Below, piece by piece: positions 11,840 through 25,130 of a DNA stretch of 64,000 nucleotides. The stretch is from Voacanga thouarsii (Eukaryota > Streptophyta > Magnoliopsida > Gentianales > Apocynaceae), in NCBI GenBank assembly GCA_026120185.1, contig JANUWF010001224.1, positions 2,232,001 through 2,296,000 of the forward strand. The letters run 5' to 3'. How positions within the stretch are numbered: the first letter of the stretch is position 1; every line of letters starts with the position of its first letter. The translations under genes and the position numbers were made by a program. The notes under the pieces are model-generated. The model worked only from the letters and a program-made list of their open reading frames with translations. It searched no databases and was not told the DNA's origin.

Positions 11840-13285
11840 CAATGAGTGGTGGCTAGGGTTCACCTTAATTAATTATGTTCACCTAGCAAGCCTCTATAAG
11901 GATTATATATAAATCGTTAAGGTTGGTTGCCCTAAACTAAGATCAACTACGACTATTCTACCAACGAGGCCTTTTTATTTGTCTTGGGTCCTTTTATCAA
12001 AACCTAATTAAATAAAAAATTTGTCTACTCTATTTATTTTTTTATCTAGGCCTTTTATTTTACTAAAGCTCAAAATAATAAATACATGACCCAATATAAT
12101 TATGAGACCAATCCTTATTTATTTTATTCAAGCCATATATTACTTTGGACATTTTAGAATTAATTAATCTAGCCTATGAATTACTCTTGGACTTAATTAA
12201 TTATTCTAGACAAATGGACTTTCTAGAATAAAATAAATTCTCTCATTTCTCAAATAATCCAAATAATTTTTGTAAAGACCAAATTAGTCATTCTAGTTTC
12301 TAGAGCTATCCTAGGGACTAAAAGACATATTATTTTTTGTTACTAAAATGACCAAAATATCCTTGCTATCAAATAGTTGTATTTTATCATTTTAAATATT
12401 CTATATATCACCATATGAAAATATTGACCTTGACAATAATATTCCAAAAGCATTATCTTTGACCTACTGGTGTAATGACAAAAACACTCTTCTACGTAAC
12501 ACCTGTCATTGAGATAGAAAAAATGCACTAACATCATTCTCAATAAGATCCACCATCCTTTGATAGTTAGTCCATTAATCTATGGCTTCCAGTATGTATC
12601 CACTTATCACAGGGAGCAATCCAAAAGTGTACATACTTAGTCATGTTTCCTAGGGGTCCTGGATTATTTAGATTATCTCAAACAATTACAAGGGCATGGT
12701 TTTTTTCACTCAATGAAGTATAGAAGCTCTATTATATAAGTTAGTATTAATTAACTAGAGTCATACACGCAACATACAAGATTATTGGTCTTGCGATAAG
12801 ACCTCACCCAACATACATCAAAGTGTACAAGTCCAGCTTTACCAGACCACCAACTTATACTCAAGTTTAGGGTACTTATCGCACAATAGCTACAATAAAC
12901 ATTATTTATTTTTATACATTTATAAAGATTATTATGGCCTAGACTAGTTCTATGTATTGCAAAGACGCTTACATTATTGGTGTGAGTGAACTACTTACTT
13001 GTTAAATATAAACCATTCCATATTTAGGAATCAAAGTGTAAAGATCCAAACCTTGATGAAGTGCCCAGCTTTATCAATTAATCAAGAACATTTTTTTGCT
13101 TATGTGTTAATAGCCCATATTCTACATCTTACTATGAAAGCACGACCTAATCATGTAGATTACTAACTAATACATTTAGATCTTTATGTGCAATATATAT
13201 AAACAAAAAATCATTAATGAATGAAACCTTTATTAATTTCTAAAATACAAAAATACATAGGCAATTTTGGGTATACATTCTAAGA

Positions 13286-13295
13286 ATCTCCTACT
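13286..13295 (-). other. Polypurine tract of Copia C (candidate)
   Basis: The reverse complement reads GTAGGAGAT, purine-rich and directly next to the 3' LTR. It is the presumed primer for plus-strand DNA synthesis. Confidence 0.5.
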
Positions 13296-13299
13296 TGCA

Positions 13300-15140
13300 C
13301 TAAATATTCTATGATGGTTTATATATGCCTGTCCCTATAACATCTAAGCGTCTTTGAAACACTTTCTCTGTCAAAAGCTTAGTAAATGCATCCACTAGAT
13401 TATTTGTAGAGGAAATTTGATCAACCAATATCTCTCATTTCTAGATAAACTCCAGATTAAGTGATTCTTCAATGTACTTGCCCTTCCTATGGTTTCTTGG
13501 CTCCTTACAATGTGACACAACCTTGGAATTATCATAATGGATAGTAATGGCCCTATCCATTTGTGACACAACTACAAGTTCTGTGAGAAACTTTTGGAGC
13601 AAAACTACTTCTTTTGAAGCTACTGAAGCTGCCACATGCTCTATTTGCATGGTAGAATCAACAATACAAAATTGTTTAACACTCCTCTATGAAATAGCCT
13701 TACTAAGCAAAGTGAAAACATATCTACTAGTGGATTTTCTTCCATCTTTATCTACCTAGAAGTCTTAGTCAGTGCAGCTAGTAGGACCTAAATTATTAGC
13801 ACAAGTAAATAAGCATATAATTCTTTGTTTCCTTCAGGTACTTTAAAATATATTTCAGAACTTAGCAATATTCTTCCCTTGGGTTTGACTGATACCTACT
13901 AACTATGCCTATTGCAAAGCAAATATTTGGCCTTCTATAAAGCATGGCATATATAAGACTTCCCATTGGTGAGGCATAGGGAATCCTACTCATTCATTCA
14001 TTTTCTTCCTATGTCTTAGGACATTGGCTTAGAAGATAAGGTCAATCTATGCCTAAAGGGTATGATTGCCCATTTACACTAATCCATGCTAAACATAGCC
14101 AATATCTTGTCAATATAAGTAGATTAGGATAACCCTAATATTCTTTACTTCCTATCTCTAAGAAGTTTTATTCCAAGAATATAGCTAGCTCATCCCATAT
14201 CTTTCATGCTAAATTGACCTAATGGTCAAACATTTATAAATGACAATGTCCCTATATTATTTCTAATAAGTAGAATGTTACCCATATAAAGTACCATAAA
14301 AGATATGTTGTTGCCATCTATCTTCCTATACACTCATGGTTCATCCATGTTTTGTATGAATCTAAAAAACTTTATAGTCTCATCAAAATATATGTTTAAT
14401 ACTCGTGATGCTTGCTTAAGTCCATAAATAGACTTCTTAAGTTTACACACCATATGCTCCTGGCTTTTTGTAATAAAGCCTTCTAGCTGAGTTATGTAGA
14501 TATCTTCGATAAGATAGCCATTATTAAAGGCTTATTTAATTTTCGTTTGTCATATCTCATAGTCATGATGACATGCGATGGACAAAAGAACGCAAATGGA
14601 CTTAAGTAAGGCAACAACTAAAAGGGTATCCTGATATTTGATCCCTTCTTGTTTAGTATAACCTTTTTACTAACAATCTTGCTTTAAAGGTTTCCACATT
14701 TCTATTTGACCTCTCTTTCTCTTGTATACCAACTTATACTCTATGGGTTTAATCTCTTTAGGTGCAGTGACAAGATCCCAAACTTAATTAAGATATATAG
14801 ACTCAATCTCGACATCGATTGCTACTTACCATTTGTTTGTATCAACATCAATAATGGCCTCATCGTATCTAGTGGGATCTTGCTCTTGATGATTGGAGAC
14901 TATCTCAAAGGCTTCTCCAGTCCATCTTTCCAGAACTCTAGATATTCTCCCACTACAACGTGGTTCATTTTGTATAGGAACATATAACTTTGCCTTTTTA
15001 GGTTCCTCAACTAGGGTACTAGATGTTGAAGTATCAATCAACTTCTTTTCCAATTCCACCTTACTCAAAACCTTAGAAAAGATACTTTGTTTTTCCGCTA
15101 AGTACCTAGCATAAATACTAACAAGTACCTTTTGTTTTTG
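13300..15140 (-). pseudogene. Copia C reverse transcriptase and RNase H
   Basis: RT landmarks on the minus strand are AFNNGYLIEDIYITQLEGF and VCKLKKSIYGLKQASR near 14390-14560, then VLYMGNILLI near 14270-14310 where YVDD is expected, so the two catalytic aspartates are lost. RNase H lies at 13441-13650 with VAASVASKEVVLLQKFL and IHYDNSKVV plus KEPRNHRKGKYIEESL, close to the Copia RNase H consensus. Many in-frame stops make it non-functional. Confidence 0.83.
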
Positions 15141-16290
15141 GGGATAATAAAAGTATCCAAATCCTTATTTCTTTTGGATACCCTATAAAGTAGCACATTT
15201 CTAATCTTGGGTCTAGTTTATTTTTTTAGTCAGTATATAAGTTGGATAATCTCATATCTTGAGATGATTCATGCTGGGCTTTGGTCCAGTCCATATCTCA
15301 TAGGGTATTTTAGGCACTGATTTGGAAGTCACCAAATTCAGAATATAAAATGTTGTTTCCAGAGCATATCCCTAAAAAGAAATAGGAAGAGTTGCATGAC
15401 TTATCATGCTTCTGACCATTTCCATCAATGTTCTATTTCTTCTCTTAGCTCCTCCATTCTATTAGGGGGTCCCAAGTGCAGTTAACTAAGATACTATTCC
15501 CTTACGTGCCTAGTAGTTCTTAAATTCACCAAAGAGATACTTTTCACCACGACCTGATCTTAGCTTTTTAATATTAATTTACCTGTTTAACACTCTACCT
15601 TAGCCTTAAACTTCTTGAGTTTATTAAATGAGTTAGACTTGAGCCTCATCATGTAAACGTAACCAAAACACATGTGATTATCTGTGAACGTGATAAAGTA
15701 TTCATAAGCTCCTTTAGCAGGTGTAGACAAAGGACAACAAAGATCAATTTGAATTAACTTTAAGTATTCCCTTACCCTTTCCCTATTTTAAGTAAACGAC
15801 CTTTTGGTCATTTTACCCATAAGACAACATTCACACTGAGCTCATTCCTCTAATTTCAATAAGTCCAAAAACCCATTTTGGATTAACATTTGAGTCCTAT
15901 TACGATTTATATATCCAAATCTCAAGTATCATAAATATGAGTTATTTGATGTGGCCTTTCTCTTCTTTTTATTGGGTTTCGTTTAAGTATTATTTATTTG
16001 ACAATTAATGAGATTAATATAGAAAAAATTCCCATACAAGTTTTTAGAACAAATAATATTCCCATTTCTATTGATCGAAATACTAAAATGGAAAGAAATA
16101 GAATATCTTCAATTAATCAATCTTGAAACTAAAATTAAATTTAGTTTAAAACTTTATGTATATAAAATATCTTTTAACACTAAAATCCTATTACATCAAA
16201 TAAAAGTTCTAAGCCTCCCACTGCTTCGGCCTACACTTGTCCTCCATTTCTTACTCTAAGTTCATGCTCTCTTCTATTGAGTTACCTTAT
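15141..16290 (-). pseudogene. Copia C integrase and gag-pre-integrase
   Basis: Motifs from right to left are YLRFGYINRNRTQ (gag-pre-integrase, near 15910), LIQIDLCCPLSTPAKGAYEY (first catalytic Asp region), FITFTDNHMCFGYVYMMRLK, and a badly decayed DRGGEY region, with the SH3-like tail near 15150-15300. The order matches element B exactly. Frameshifts and stops occur in each block. Confidence 0.8.
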
Positions 16291-17221
16291 CTTGTTGTGT
16301 CCTTGCAAGGAGTTACATATATGGTCAATAGCTCCAGAATCAACAATCTAAGTAGATGATGACCTATCTATCAATATAGACTCTAAGTAAAGAGCAATTC
16401 CTGAACATGATATGGCCAAGAAGTCTGGACAATTTTTCTCGAAGTACCTAATCTCGTCACCCTTGAAACACTTGCTCTTAGGCTTGTCATTGGTCTTGGA
16501 TGAACCAGGCTTGGATCCTTTAAGCTAGGCCCCTATATTTTTTGGGCATTCTTCTTCTTGAACTTCTTGGGTTTTACACTAATTCTAACAAACAAACTAG
16601 AATGAGTAACCAAAATCTTTAACTTAAGCTTCATAATTTTCTCAGCAGCCTGGAGTTCTTTCATTAACACATTCAAAGACATTCTCAACTTATTCATGTT
16701 ATAGTTTAACTTGAACTAAGAATATGAATTTGGCAAAGTCTCAAGAACCATGTTAATTTGGCTCTTAGCGTAGATTGTTGCCCCTAGGACCTCAGCCTCG
16801 TCAAAGTGAGCAATCATCTTGAGCATATGCTTGTGAACTGATAGCCCCTCAGCCATCCTAGTGTTCATGATTGCACTAAGAGCTTCTTGCCTTGCTGGCC
16901 GGCTCTTGTCAACAAACAAGGTGCGCAACGATATATCGATATCATACATAGTAGGCATGTTCTCATGCTTAGACTGGAGAACATTGGACATGGAAGCCAT
17001 CATATAGCATCTAACCATCTCATTAGCTTTCTTCTATGCCTTCTTAGCTTTATGAACCTAGTTCATGGAATCTTCCTCAATTTTAGGACATCAGTCGATT
17101 AGAATATACTTGTACTCTTCTGCATTGAGTACTATGTTCAGATTCTTTTTCCAGTCCATGAATTAGGTCTAGTTAACTTCTTTTTCTTAAGAATAATGGA
17201 CAAATAGACTAAACCAGACAT
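16291..17221 (-). pseudogene. Copia C gag and protease
   Basis: Gag starts at the ATG at 17221 (MSGLVYLSIILKKKK). The core at 16716-17018 reads SNVLQSKHENMPTMYDID, SRPARQEALSAIMNTRMAEG and LKMIAHFDEAEVLGATI, the clearest gag in this family here. The zinc knuckle near 16450-16490 has CFKGDEIRYFEKNC, keeping the first and last cysteines that A lacks. The protease site is intact as VDSGAIDHICNSL near 16310-16350, although a conserved Trp just upstream is a stop. Confidence 0.83.
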
Positions 17222-18285
17222 TTCTATTGATTTGAAAAAACTTTATTAAAAAAAATTTATGTTTTTGAAAAATATATAAAAATACACACCTAAAATATCA
17301 TATTATTTCCATGATATAGTTAACCTATTAAAACAATTATCAAAAATATGAAAAATTTTACTCTTGGTAAAATTGTCAGAGTTTCATAGGAAGGCTAACA
17401 ATTTTCTAAGTTAAGTGTATAAACATCACAAATTAAACTTTTATAATAGGTAATGATCCAGGGATAGTTCTATTGATAGAATGTCCACTACTCTTACAAC
17501 TTACGGATAATCTAATGTTAATGTCTCAAACGAAAGGTTGGCCAACACAAACACATACCCTAGGCATGTTATAATTCCTCCGTTAGTTATAGATTTTCGT
17601 AAAAATCCTTCCTATATAGGGTCATGCTCATAATAACACGAGAATAACCATAATCTCTAAAAAGAATATGTGATGGAAGCCGTAGGGCCGTTGGAACCTC
17701 TCTCCTACTTAATCTTTTGAGAATAACTATATTTTTTGGAAGAAACGTTTCTTTAAATTTTAGTTAGTTTTTATTAACTTTAGTGAAAATCCAAAAATTC
17801 AACTATTATTCTCTATATCAAGGATAAAACCCTTCAAGAGAATAAACTATGATTTTTTATTTTACTAGTTAAGTTAAAACCATTTTTCTATGAATTAGAT
17901 TTAAAATACTTAAATTCAAAACAGCTCTGGCATCTCTTATTTCAACTGTTTCATTTTTCTTTTTGGCCCCTTTTCTTCAATCTATTGCTCGTACTACTTG
18001 ATTTTTGACATCTAGAACCCAAAAGATACTAAAAAAGAAAGTTTTATGCAAAAATATAATATTACAATTGCCTATACCTTCACTTTCAAGGTGTACATCA
18101 GATTCTTTCAAAAAAATTGAAAGCCAGCAAATAAAGAAAAATAATGATTACAAGATCCTACACCTCCACTGACAGTGTGTTCAAGTAATCTAGAAGGCAA
18201 TTATACGGATCACGTAAATCAAAAGAATCAATTTTTAAGGAACCACCACCGATTACTAACCTAAAGTATGCTCCTAGATTAAACC
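17222..18285 (-). other. Copia C leader, non-coding
   Basis: AT-rich sequence collinear in parts with the A leader (for example the text near gatccaNNNatagttc and the ctcctagNttaaacc end). It is cut at 18285 by gypsy element G and resumes at 35326 with the PBS. No ORF or other signal seen. Confidence 0.7.
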
Positions 18286-18386
18286 TGTAACACCCCTACT
18301 AAAGATAACAACAGGAATATATCAACACTGGGTGTCGCCTCGTCCAGTTTCTTAGACAAGGGGTCTTTATAATGAAACCAACATAG

Positions 18387-18422
<36 letters not shown>

Positions 18423-21400
18423 CTAGACTCATACAATATCCCATATTGATGGCCACATATATAAGAGAATCTCATACATGTTATCTTTATCTACAATAGT
18501 AAAAAGTACATAATAAAAAAGGGAGTCGTCCACACCTAATGTCAATCACCATCGATGTAGCAAGGGGTTGAACAATGCTAGGTGTCTAGCCCAGCCAGTG
18601 AACAACCCAAATCACAAAGTGCACAAAAGGTATGGCAATTGCCAGGCTCTAGACGGCTTGCCAAGATGACTCGTCTCAATGTCATATCACCCTCTACGGA
18701 GTAAGACAATCCCTAGAACTAGGCCAGGTTACTAGGGTTGTCTGACTCTGACATAGGCTAGTACAAAGATCATAGTCTTTGTTTAGTACATAACGTTACA
18801 AATACCAACCTCTTCTGACTGATCATGCCAAAGGGTTATATGATCTCACAGGATTTTCAAAACGAACAATTTTGGGGCAAAATAACATGTTTCAAAATTT
18901 GATCCCACTAACTTACAAGTCAAACCATAATTTTTATAGGCTCCGTAGGCCAATCAATTCGTTCCATAGGCATATCATGCCAATAAAACAATTCTCGGGA
19001 TCAAAATGCCATTTTGCAAAAGTCAATCTCATCACGAGAGATCATTTTCCAAAACCATATCAAAACAGGTTAAAGAGTTCTTTTCATACATTAAAATAAG
19101 TTTCCAGGAGTATTCAGGTCATTTTGCCCCGAACTCGATCACAAAAGTCATTCCTAAGGGCATTCGGATCATTTTACCCATGCCCAATTCCAAAAGACTT
19201 TCTGAGGGTATTTGGGACTTCTTACCCTTACTTGATTTGAAAAGTGTTTACAAGAGTTCCAATAAGGATATTTCGGTCATTTACTGAATACCCAATTGCG
19301 AAAGTTTTCATCAATATTCTAATAAGGACATTTGGATCATTTTTCAAATATCCGATTCCAAAAGGAACTTATTTCAAGAAATCCAAAAATCTAATCCGAA
19401 AAGAGGATTAAATTCAAAATTTTCAAACACATTTCCATAAAATGTTCCAATAAGGGCATTCCAGTTAATTTATGAATACCCAATTTCAAAATTTATCATT
19501 TTTCAGAAATCCCAAGTGTTTGATCTAAAATGGACTAAATTCAGAAAATTCATACTTTAATTATCCATTAAGGCTTCTAAGCCAATTATGAAGTTCATTC
19601 AGTCTAAACTGACATAAAACAATTCTTTCTCAGATAAACCTTGAATATATTCAGGGATTTCCTAAACGATATAAAACATGGCATTTCATGGAAAACAAAA
19701 CACATTAGCTTTCAAAAGGTTTTAGAAATCAAAGGGACTCACATCATGTTCTAATTAACTTTTTTCGTTTACGGCCGTTCGACCACAGTTTCTATCATTT
19801 TCAACGAACTATTGGCCATTTATCGATACACGTACACCAAACATTATTTTCGGGTCAAATTGTGTTTGGCCGAAAAATAGCTGAGGTGCCTAACAGATAG
19901 CCGACGTCCAACCGACGTTTAGCCAACGATTAGTCGACGGTTAAGGAAAATGTACAACTTTCGTTCATGTCATGTTTTTATTGTTTGTTTGATTCTTTTG
20001 TTTTCCTTATTCCATATCCTTTCTCCCTTTATGTACAAAGGATTCACTTCATATTTTGTATTCATTTCATCTAAAATCACACAATTAATCACTTAAATTC
20101 TTTGTAATCCCTTTTCAGAGTTATGGTTCCGATGACATGCTGCAGGGCAAACACAGACCCAGTAGTTTTACTTCAATTCCACTATTCATTCTTTTCTTTG
20201 TTCTTCTTTAGCCTTTAACAGCTTGTAACCATTAATTTATTCAATTTTTCTTCAAATCATCTTTATTTCTGTGATTTTCAGATTCCAATAGCTCACAAGA
20301 TTCACACTTATTGAACACAAATTTATCTTTTCTAATCAAGAGCTAGTATAATCCATTTTTCCTAACCAAGTAAATCCCATTTTTACTCTAATTTGGTCAT
20401 CATCCCCACAACTGAAAATAACCCTTCAAGCTACCATAATTAATTAGTTCTTCTTCACACAAAACATCATTCAAAAACCCTTAGGTAGCCGGCATACATA
20501 TAAGCATGTACAAAGTTCATACATAAAGTTCACAAACCCTAGCTTTTGATCCAAAATCAAGATATGAAAATTATTTTTTCATGCTAAAATTCATATGAAC
20601 ATAATCATCATTCACCCAACAACAACTTTAATTCAAGCAAGGTAGGGTTTTACCTTGTCTATAAGGCTATTTGAGGTGATTTGCTCCAAGAACTTCTTAA
20701 AACTCACATAGAACACTAAGAACACACACTAACCTTTTCTCTCTCTTGTTTAATTTCATTTCTCTTGGTTTTCTCCACTTTTAGCTGCCAAAATTCAGGC
20801 TGTATAATAGCCCCTTCTTACTACCATTCACCATCCAATCTTGGCCATTCATAAGATATACTTTGGTGTGTTCTAATGAAATTTTTACACACGAACCACC
20901 TATTTTCCTCCTCAAAAATTTCCCTTCATTTCTTCTTGCATGGCTGTTGGTTTCTTGGCCAATTTTTAGCAATTCAATCATCTCCACATGGTTCATGTGT
21001 TGGCCAATCAAAATGCACAAGGCCTTAATCTAAAGGACCCATAAATGATGTGTTCCAATTACAAAATTACACACCATTTTTCATTTATTTTGTAATTCTT
21101 GAAGTCCATGCATCTTACATTAATCCTTCATACAACCTCTCTTAAATTGATACATGTCCAGGGGTTACCAATCACAAAATGCCACATGCACCATTTTTAA
21201 CCTCGATTTCCTATTTTCTTTAGAAATGACTAAAATCGAGGCCGAAACGGAAAAATATTTTATCTCACCATTCAACTCCAAAAATTCTACTAAATCCATT
21301 CGTAATACTTAAATTCTTCAATTCTTTCTCTATTTTGTCAAATTCACGTTCAAAGTCGTGGGCGTGATCAAAATAACGAAAATGCCCCCGATAACCAGGA

Positions 21401-21656
21401 TAGCGTAATTCACACCAAAATGTGCATTTCATCACATTGATCAAATTTCATTCTCAGCATACCCTCAAATAGTAGCCTTTCGAAGATTTAGGGTATGGGT
21501 AGAAAAAATCTAATAATTACATCCAAGACCCGACAAAATATTATTATACCAAAATATTCAACTCATTACACCGATCAACTTTTGTTCTAGCCATTGATAC
21601 AAATTCTCATCATATTACAAATAGTAGCCATTTGAAGAAAAATGAGGGGTATTACA
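18286..21656 (-). repeat. 3' LTR of gypsy G
   Basis: It runs from TGTAACACCCCTAC to AATGAGGGGTATTACA, 3371 bp. It lacks about 500 bp present in the 5' LTR (roughly 31650-32150) and has an extra stretch of about 110 bp near 18720-18840. A (TA)n run at 18390-18418 is long here and short in the partner LTR. Confidence 0.88.
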
Positions 21657-21672
21657 TTCTCCCTTCCTTACA
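21657..21672 (-). other. Polypurine tract of gypsy G
   Basis: The reverse complement is TGTAAGGAAGGGAGAA, ending exactly at the 3' LTR border. The adjacent aaaatttcgtcctcaa is the reverse complement of the end common to this type of gypsy element (TTGAGGACGAAATTTT). Confidence 0.8.
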
Positions 21673-21696
21673 AAAAATTTCGTCCTCAAAATTGGC

Positions 21697-22200
21697 TTAC
21701 ACTTCATATAATTTTGGATATTTTCCCAACATCTTCGTTTCCATTTCCCAAGTTGCATCTTGCACTAGATGATGATTCCATAACACTTTTACAAGTGAAA
21801 TTTTCTTATTCCTCAATTCTTTTTCAACATACTCTAAGATTTTATTAGGCCTTCCTTCATATTTCAAGCTTGGAGTCATCTTGATGGGCTTTTCATTCAA
21901 AATGTAGGTAAGATCAGCCATATACTTCCGAAGGTGGGAGACATGAAACACGTCATGAATACCTTAAAGCTCCATAGGTAACTCCAATTGGTAAGCCACC
22001 TTCCCAATCTTCTCGACAATAGGTGCTAACTTCTTCCGTTGTCTTTTGATTCCTAATTGTCGTTGTGGAGTCAACTTCAAGAATACACGATCTCCTTTTG
22101 CAAATTCCAAATCTTTCGTACATCGATTTGCATAAACTTTTCTGTCTACTCTGAGTTGCCTCCAACTTAGTTTTGATCATCTCCATAGCCTGTCGAACAT
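21697..22200 (-). pseudogene. Gypsy G integrase C-terminus and chromodomain
   Basis: The segment at 21697-21951 reads FHVSHLRKYMADL, then ILEYVEKELRNKKISLVKVL and WNHHLVQDATWEMETKM: the integrase tail followed by a chromodomain-like fold (aromatic and acidic residues around W and ATWE). In Tekay-type chromoviruses this domain is thought to steer integration to particular chromatin. Upstream (21953-22186) a frameshifted part of the integrase tail is visible. Element E retains the homologous end at 52050-52196. Confidence 0.8.
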
Positions 22201-23200
22201 TTTCAAGATCGAAAGCATCCTACTCACTCGTTTTTTGTCCTAAACTTTCCCAATATAATAGGGACAGACATTTCCTTCCATATAAAGCTTCAAACGGGGT
22301 CATTCTAATAGTTAATTGATAACTATTGTTATATGAAAATTCTGCATATGCTAAATTATCAATCTACTTAGTTTTAAAATTGAGCACAAGCCCACAACAT
22401 ATCTTCCAAAATCCTATTCACTCGTTCAGTCTGTCCATCTGTTTGTGGGTGTGCGGCTGTGCTAAACTTTAAAGTTGTCCCATATCTCTACTGTAGTTTA
22501 GTCCAAAACTTTGAAGTAAATCTAGGATCTCGATCTAACATAGTACTAGAGGGTACTCCATGAAGTCTGATCGCTTCCTCCAAATAGATTTTACTTAACT
22601 TCTCTAAAGAATCTCGTTGATTGATAAGGATGAAATATGCGGACTTAGTCAGTCGATCCACTATCACCCATATAGTATCTCGCAATCCTACTGCCATGGG
22701 TAATCCTGTAATGAAATCTATAGTAATTTCATCCCATTTCCATGGTGGAGTTGGTAATGGCTGCAATAACCCTCCAGGTCGTTGATGATCAACTTTCACT
22801 TACTAACAAATTAAGCATCGAGCTACAAAGTCTAAAATATCCTTTTTCATGCCAATCCACCAATAATGTCATTTTAAGTCTTGATACATCTTTGCGAATC
22901 CTTGGTGGATGGTATACTTATTCCGATATGCTTCTGTTAAAATATCTTGCCTCATCACTAACTGTTTCAGGATACAATACCAATCTCGGTAATAAATAAT
23001 TCTATCATTGTCCTTTCGAAATTCATCTCCTCCTTTATTTGCATCCTTTTGCACTAATTTTTGTAACTCTTCATCCTTATCTTGTTCTTCCTTCAATTGT
23101 TGTAGGAAAGCAAGTTGAATGAAAATGTTACTCAGCCTTATTCTTCTGTCTACTGCAAATGTTTCCAAATATGGAATTCGTATCATCTAAAGAGCTGATA
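22201..23200 (-). pseudogene. Gypsy G integrase core and H2C2 zinc-binding region
   Basis: The H2C2 region is visible as YTIHQGFAKMYQDLK plus, after a stop, FVARCLIC (about 22820-22960). The core has WDEITIDFITGLP (first catalytic Asp) and SSTMLDRDPRFTSKFWTKL (second Asp) at 22488-22799. A later MTPFEALYGRKC motif near 22270-22310 is typical of gypsy integrase. The block 22869-23186 is the RNase H to integrase linker. Stops break the frame. Confidence 0.82.
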
Positions 23201-23868
23201 CGTTTGCCTTCCTACAAAGGGCATCCGCTTCTGTGTTTGACTTTCTAGGATGATACTTAATTGGACATCAAAATTCTTCCAGAAATTTCATCCACTGCCA
23301 TTGTCTCATGTTCAAATTCTTTTAGGTAAAAATATACTTCAAACTTTTATGGTTAGTGAAGACTTTAAACTCAGCCCCATACAAATAATGTCTCTATTTC
23401 TTAAGAGCAAACACAATAGCTGCCAATTCCAGGTCATGTGTAGGATAATTCTACTCATGGGGTTTCAATTTCCTAGATATATAAGTTATCACAATAGCTG
23501 CCAATTCCAGGTCATGTGTAGGATAATAATACTCCTCCCAATCCCTTATTTGATGCATTCATGTACACCTTATACGGTTTATCCATCTTTGGTAATGCCA
23601 AAACAAGATCAGTGGTTAACCACTCCTTCAGTTCCTGAAAACTTTTCTCATACTTCTCGATCCAAACATAAGGAAATTTCTTTTGGGTGAGTTGAGTCAA
23701 ATGTGAAGCTATCCTAGAGAATCCCTCAATAAACCTCTGATAATATCTTGCTAATCCCAGAAAACTTCGTATTTCAGTTGGAGTCTCAGGACGTGTCCAA
23801 ATTGTCACCGCTTTGACTTTTGTAGGATCTATTGCAATCCCATCTTTGGATATCATATGTCCCAACAA
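23201..23868 (-). pseudogene. Gypsy G RT thumb/connection and RNase H
   Basis: The block at 23512-23868 reads LGHMISKDGIAIDPTKVKAV, RSFLGLARYYQRFIEGFSRI and VYMNASNKGLGGVL. The last motif is normally V-Y-S-D-A-S; the catalytic Asp of RNase H is Asn here. The rest of RNase H continues to about 23250 and contains a partial tandem duplication (23411-23527). Confidence 0.82.
23411..23527. repeat. Tandem duplication of about 76 bp inside RNase H
   Basis: The text atcacaatagctgccaattc and the bases that follow it (about 40 in all, to gtaggataat) occur twice, near 23411-23452 and near 23487-23527. The duplicated unit is about 76 bp. Confidence 0.88.
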
Positions 23869-24440
23869 TGCTACTTTCTATAGCCAAAACTCACACTTAC
23901 TGAACTTTGCATACAATTTGGCCTCTCTTAACTTCCCCAATACTTATCAAAGGTGTTGTTCGTGTTCTTGGTGGTCTTTAGAGTACACCAAGATATCATC
24001 TATGAATATAACCACAAAATTATCTAAGTAAGGCCGAAATGTTCGGTGCATCAAGTCCATGAAAATAGTAGGGGCATTAGTAAAACCAACTGGCATCACT
24101 ACAAACTCAAAATGCCCATATCGAGTGTTAAATGAGGTTTCGATATATCTTCTTCCCGGATCCGAACTTGGTAACATCCTTGCCTCAAGTCTAATTTTGT
24201 GAAACATCCTGCTCCTTGTAACAGGTTAAATAGTTCATCAACCATGGGCGATGGATATTTATTCTTTACCATCACTGAATTCAACCCTCGATAATCTATA
24301 CACATCCGTAATAACCGATCTTTCTTCTTAATAGACAATACAGGCGCTCCCCATGGTGATGTACTTGGTCGAATAACCCTTGCTCCATTAATTCTTGTAA
24401 TTGTTTCTTGAGCTCTTGTAGCTCTGTAGGTGCCATTCTA
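23869..24440 (-). pseudogene. Gypsy G reverse transcriptase
   Basis: RT motifs are in order: [55 protein letters not shown], and [14 protein letters not shown]. The catalytic FIDD aspartates are intact. A frame change occurs between 24099 and 24207 and an in-frame stop separates domains, so no full enzyme is made. It would copy element RNA into cDNA. Confidence 0.85.
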
Positions 24441-24599
24441 TAAGGAGTCCTTGAAAACTGGTTCTGCCGATAGCACTAAATTAATGGAAAACTCCACCTC
24501 TCTTACCGGTGGCAACTCCTTCAATTCTTCTAGAAAAAACATCTAAATACTCATTCAAAATAGGAACATCTTCGGGTTTCCTAATCTCTCATGGCTTAT

Positions 24600-25130
24600 T
24601 AATTACATAAATTAAGTATCAAGTACACCCTTTTCTAATCATCTTCCGGGCCTTGCGTCCTGATATAGAAGCATTACTTTTCCTTCTAGACTCACCTACA
24701 AATTCCAATAAAGGTTTCCCAGGACGACGAAAATATACTACCTTGTGTCTGCAGTCAACTAGAGCATAATGCTGAGATAGCCAATCCATGCCCAAGATAG
24801 TATCATAATCCTGTATGGGCAAACGTCAAATCTCCTCCTAATAATTCTTCTCCTACCAAGATCTTACGACCCCTTTGTACTTTTTCACTATTCATTTGCT
24901 TTACCAATAGGGTACTGACGATCATTTCATATGAAGTTTCTTCCCCTATAATTTGCATAGAATCAAAAAATGAATTGGCAATAAAAGAATGCATAGAGCT
25001 AAAATCTACTAATACTTTAGCATCATGATAAAAAATAAGGAGCATACCTTCCACTACTATAGCCTGGTTATTTGTCTTCTCCAAAGCAACCACCCGAGCA
25101 TTTACTTGGAGTTTGGTGGGTCCGGCTCTA
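24600..25130 (-). pseudogene. Gypsy G aspartic protease
   Basis: The protease core reads AKVLVDFSSMHSFIANSFFD at about 24970-25030 (LFDSGATHSF expected), so the catalytic DSG is lost as DFS. The second half has PIQDYDTILGMDWLSQHYAL and VDCRHKVVYF (24619-24822), characteristic of gypsy protease. A frameshift separates the two halves. Confidence 0.8.

Larger units (their letters stand above)
11456..13285 (-). repeat. 3' LTR of Copia C
   Basis: It spans TGAATAATCACGGG at 11456 to about 13285, where the next bases ATCTCCTAC are the reverse complement of a polypurine tract. Length is about 1830 bp. The terminal CAACA expected at the right end is mutated to TAAGA. It is the uninterrupted reference for the split C and A 5' LTRs. 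Confidence 0.82.
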
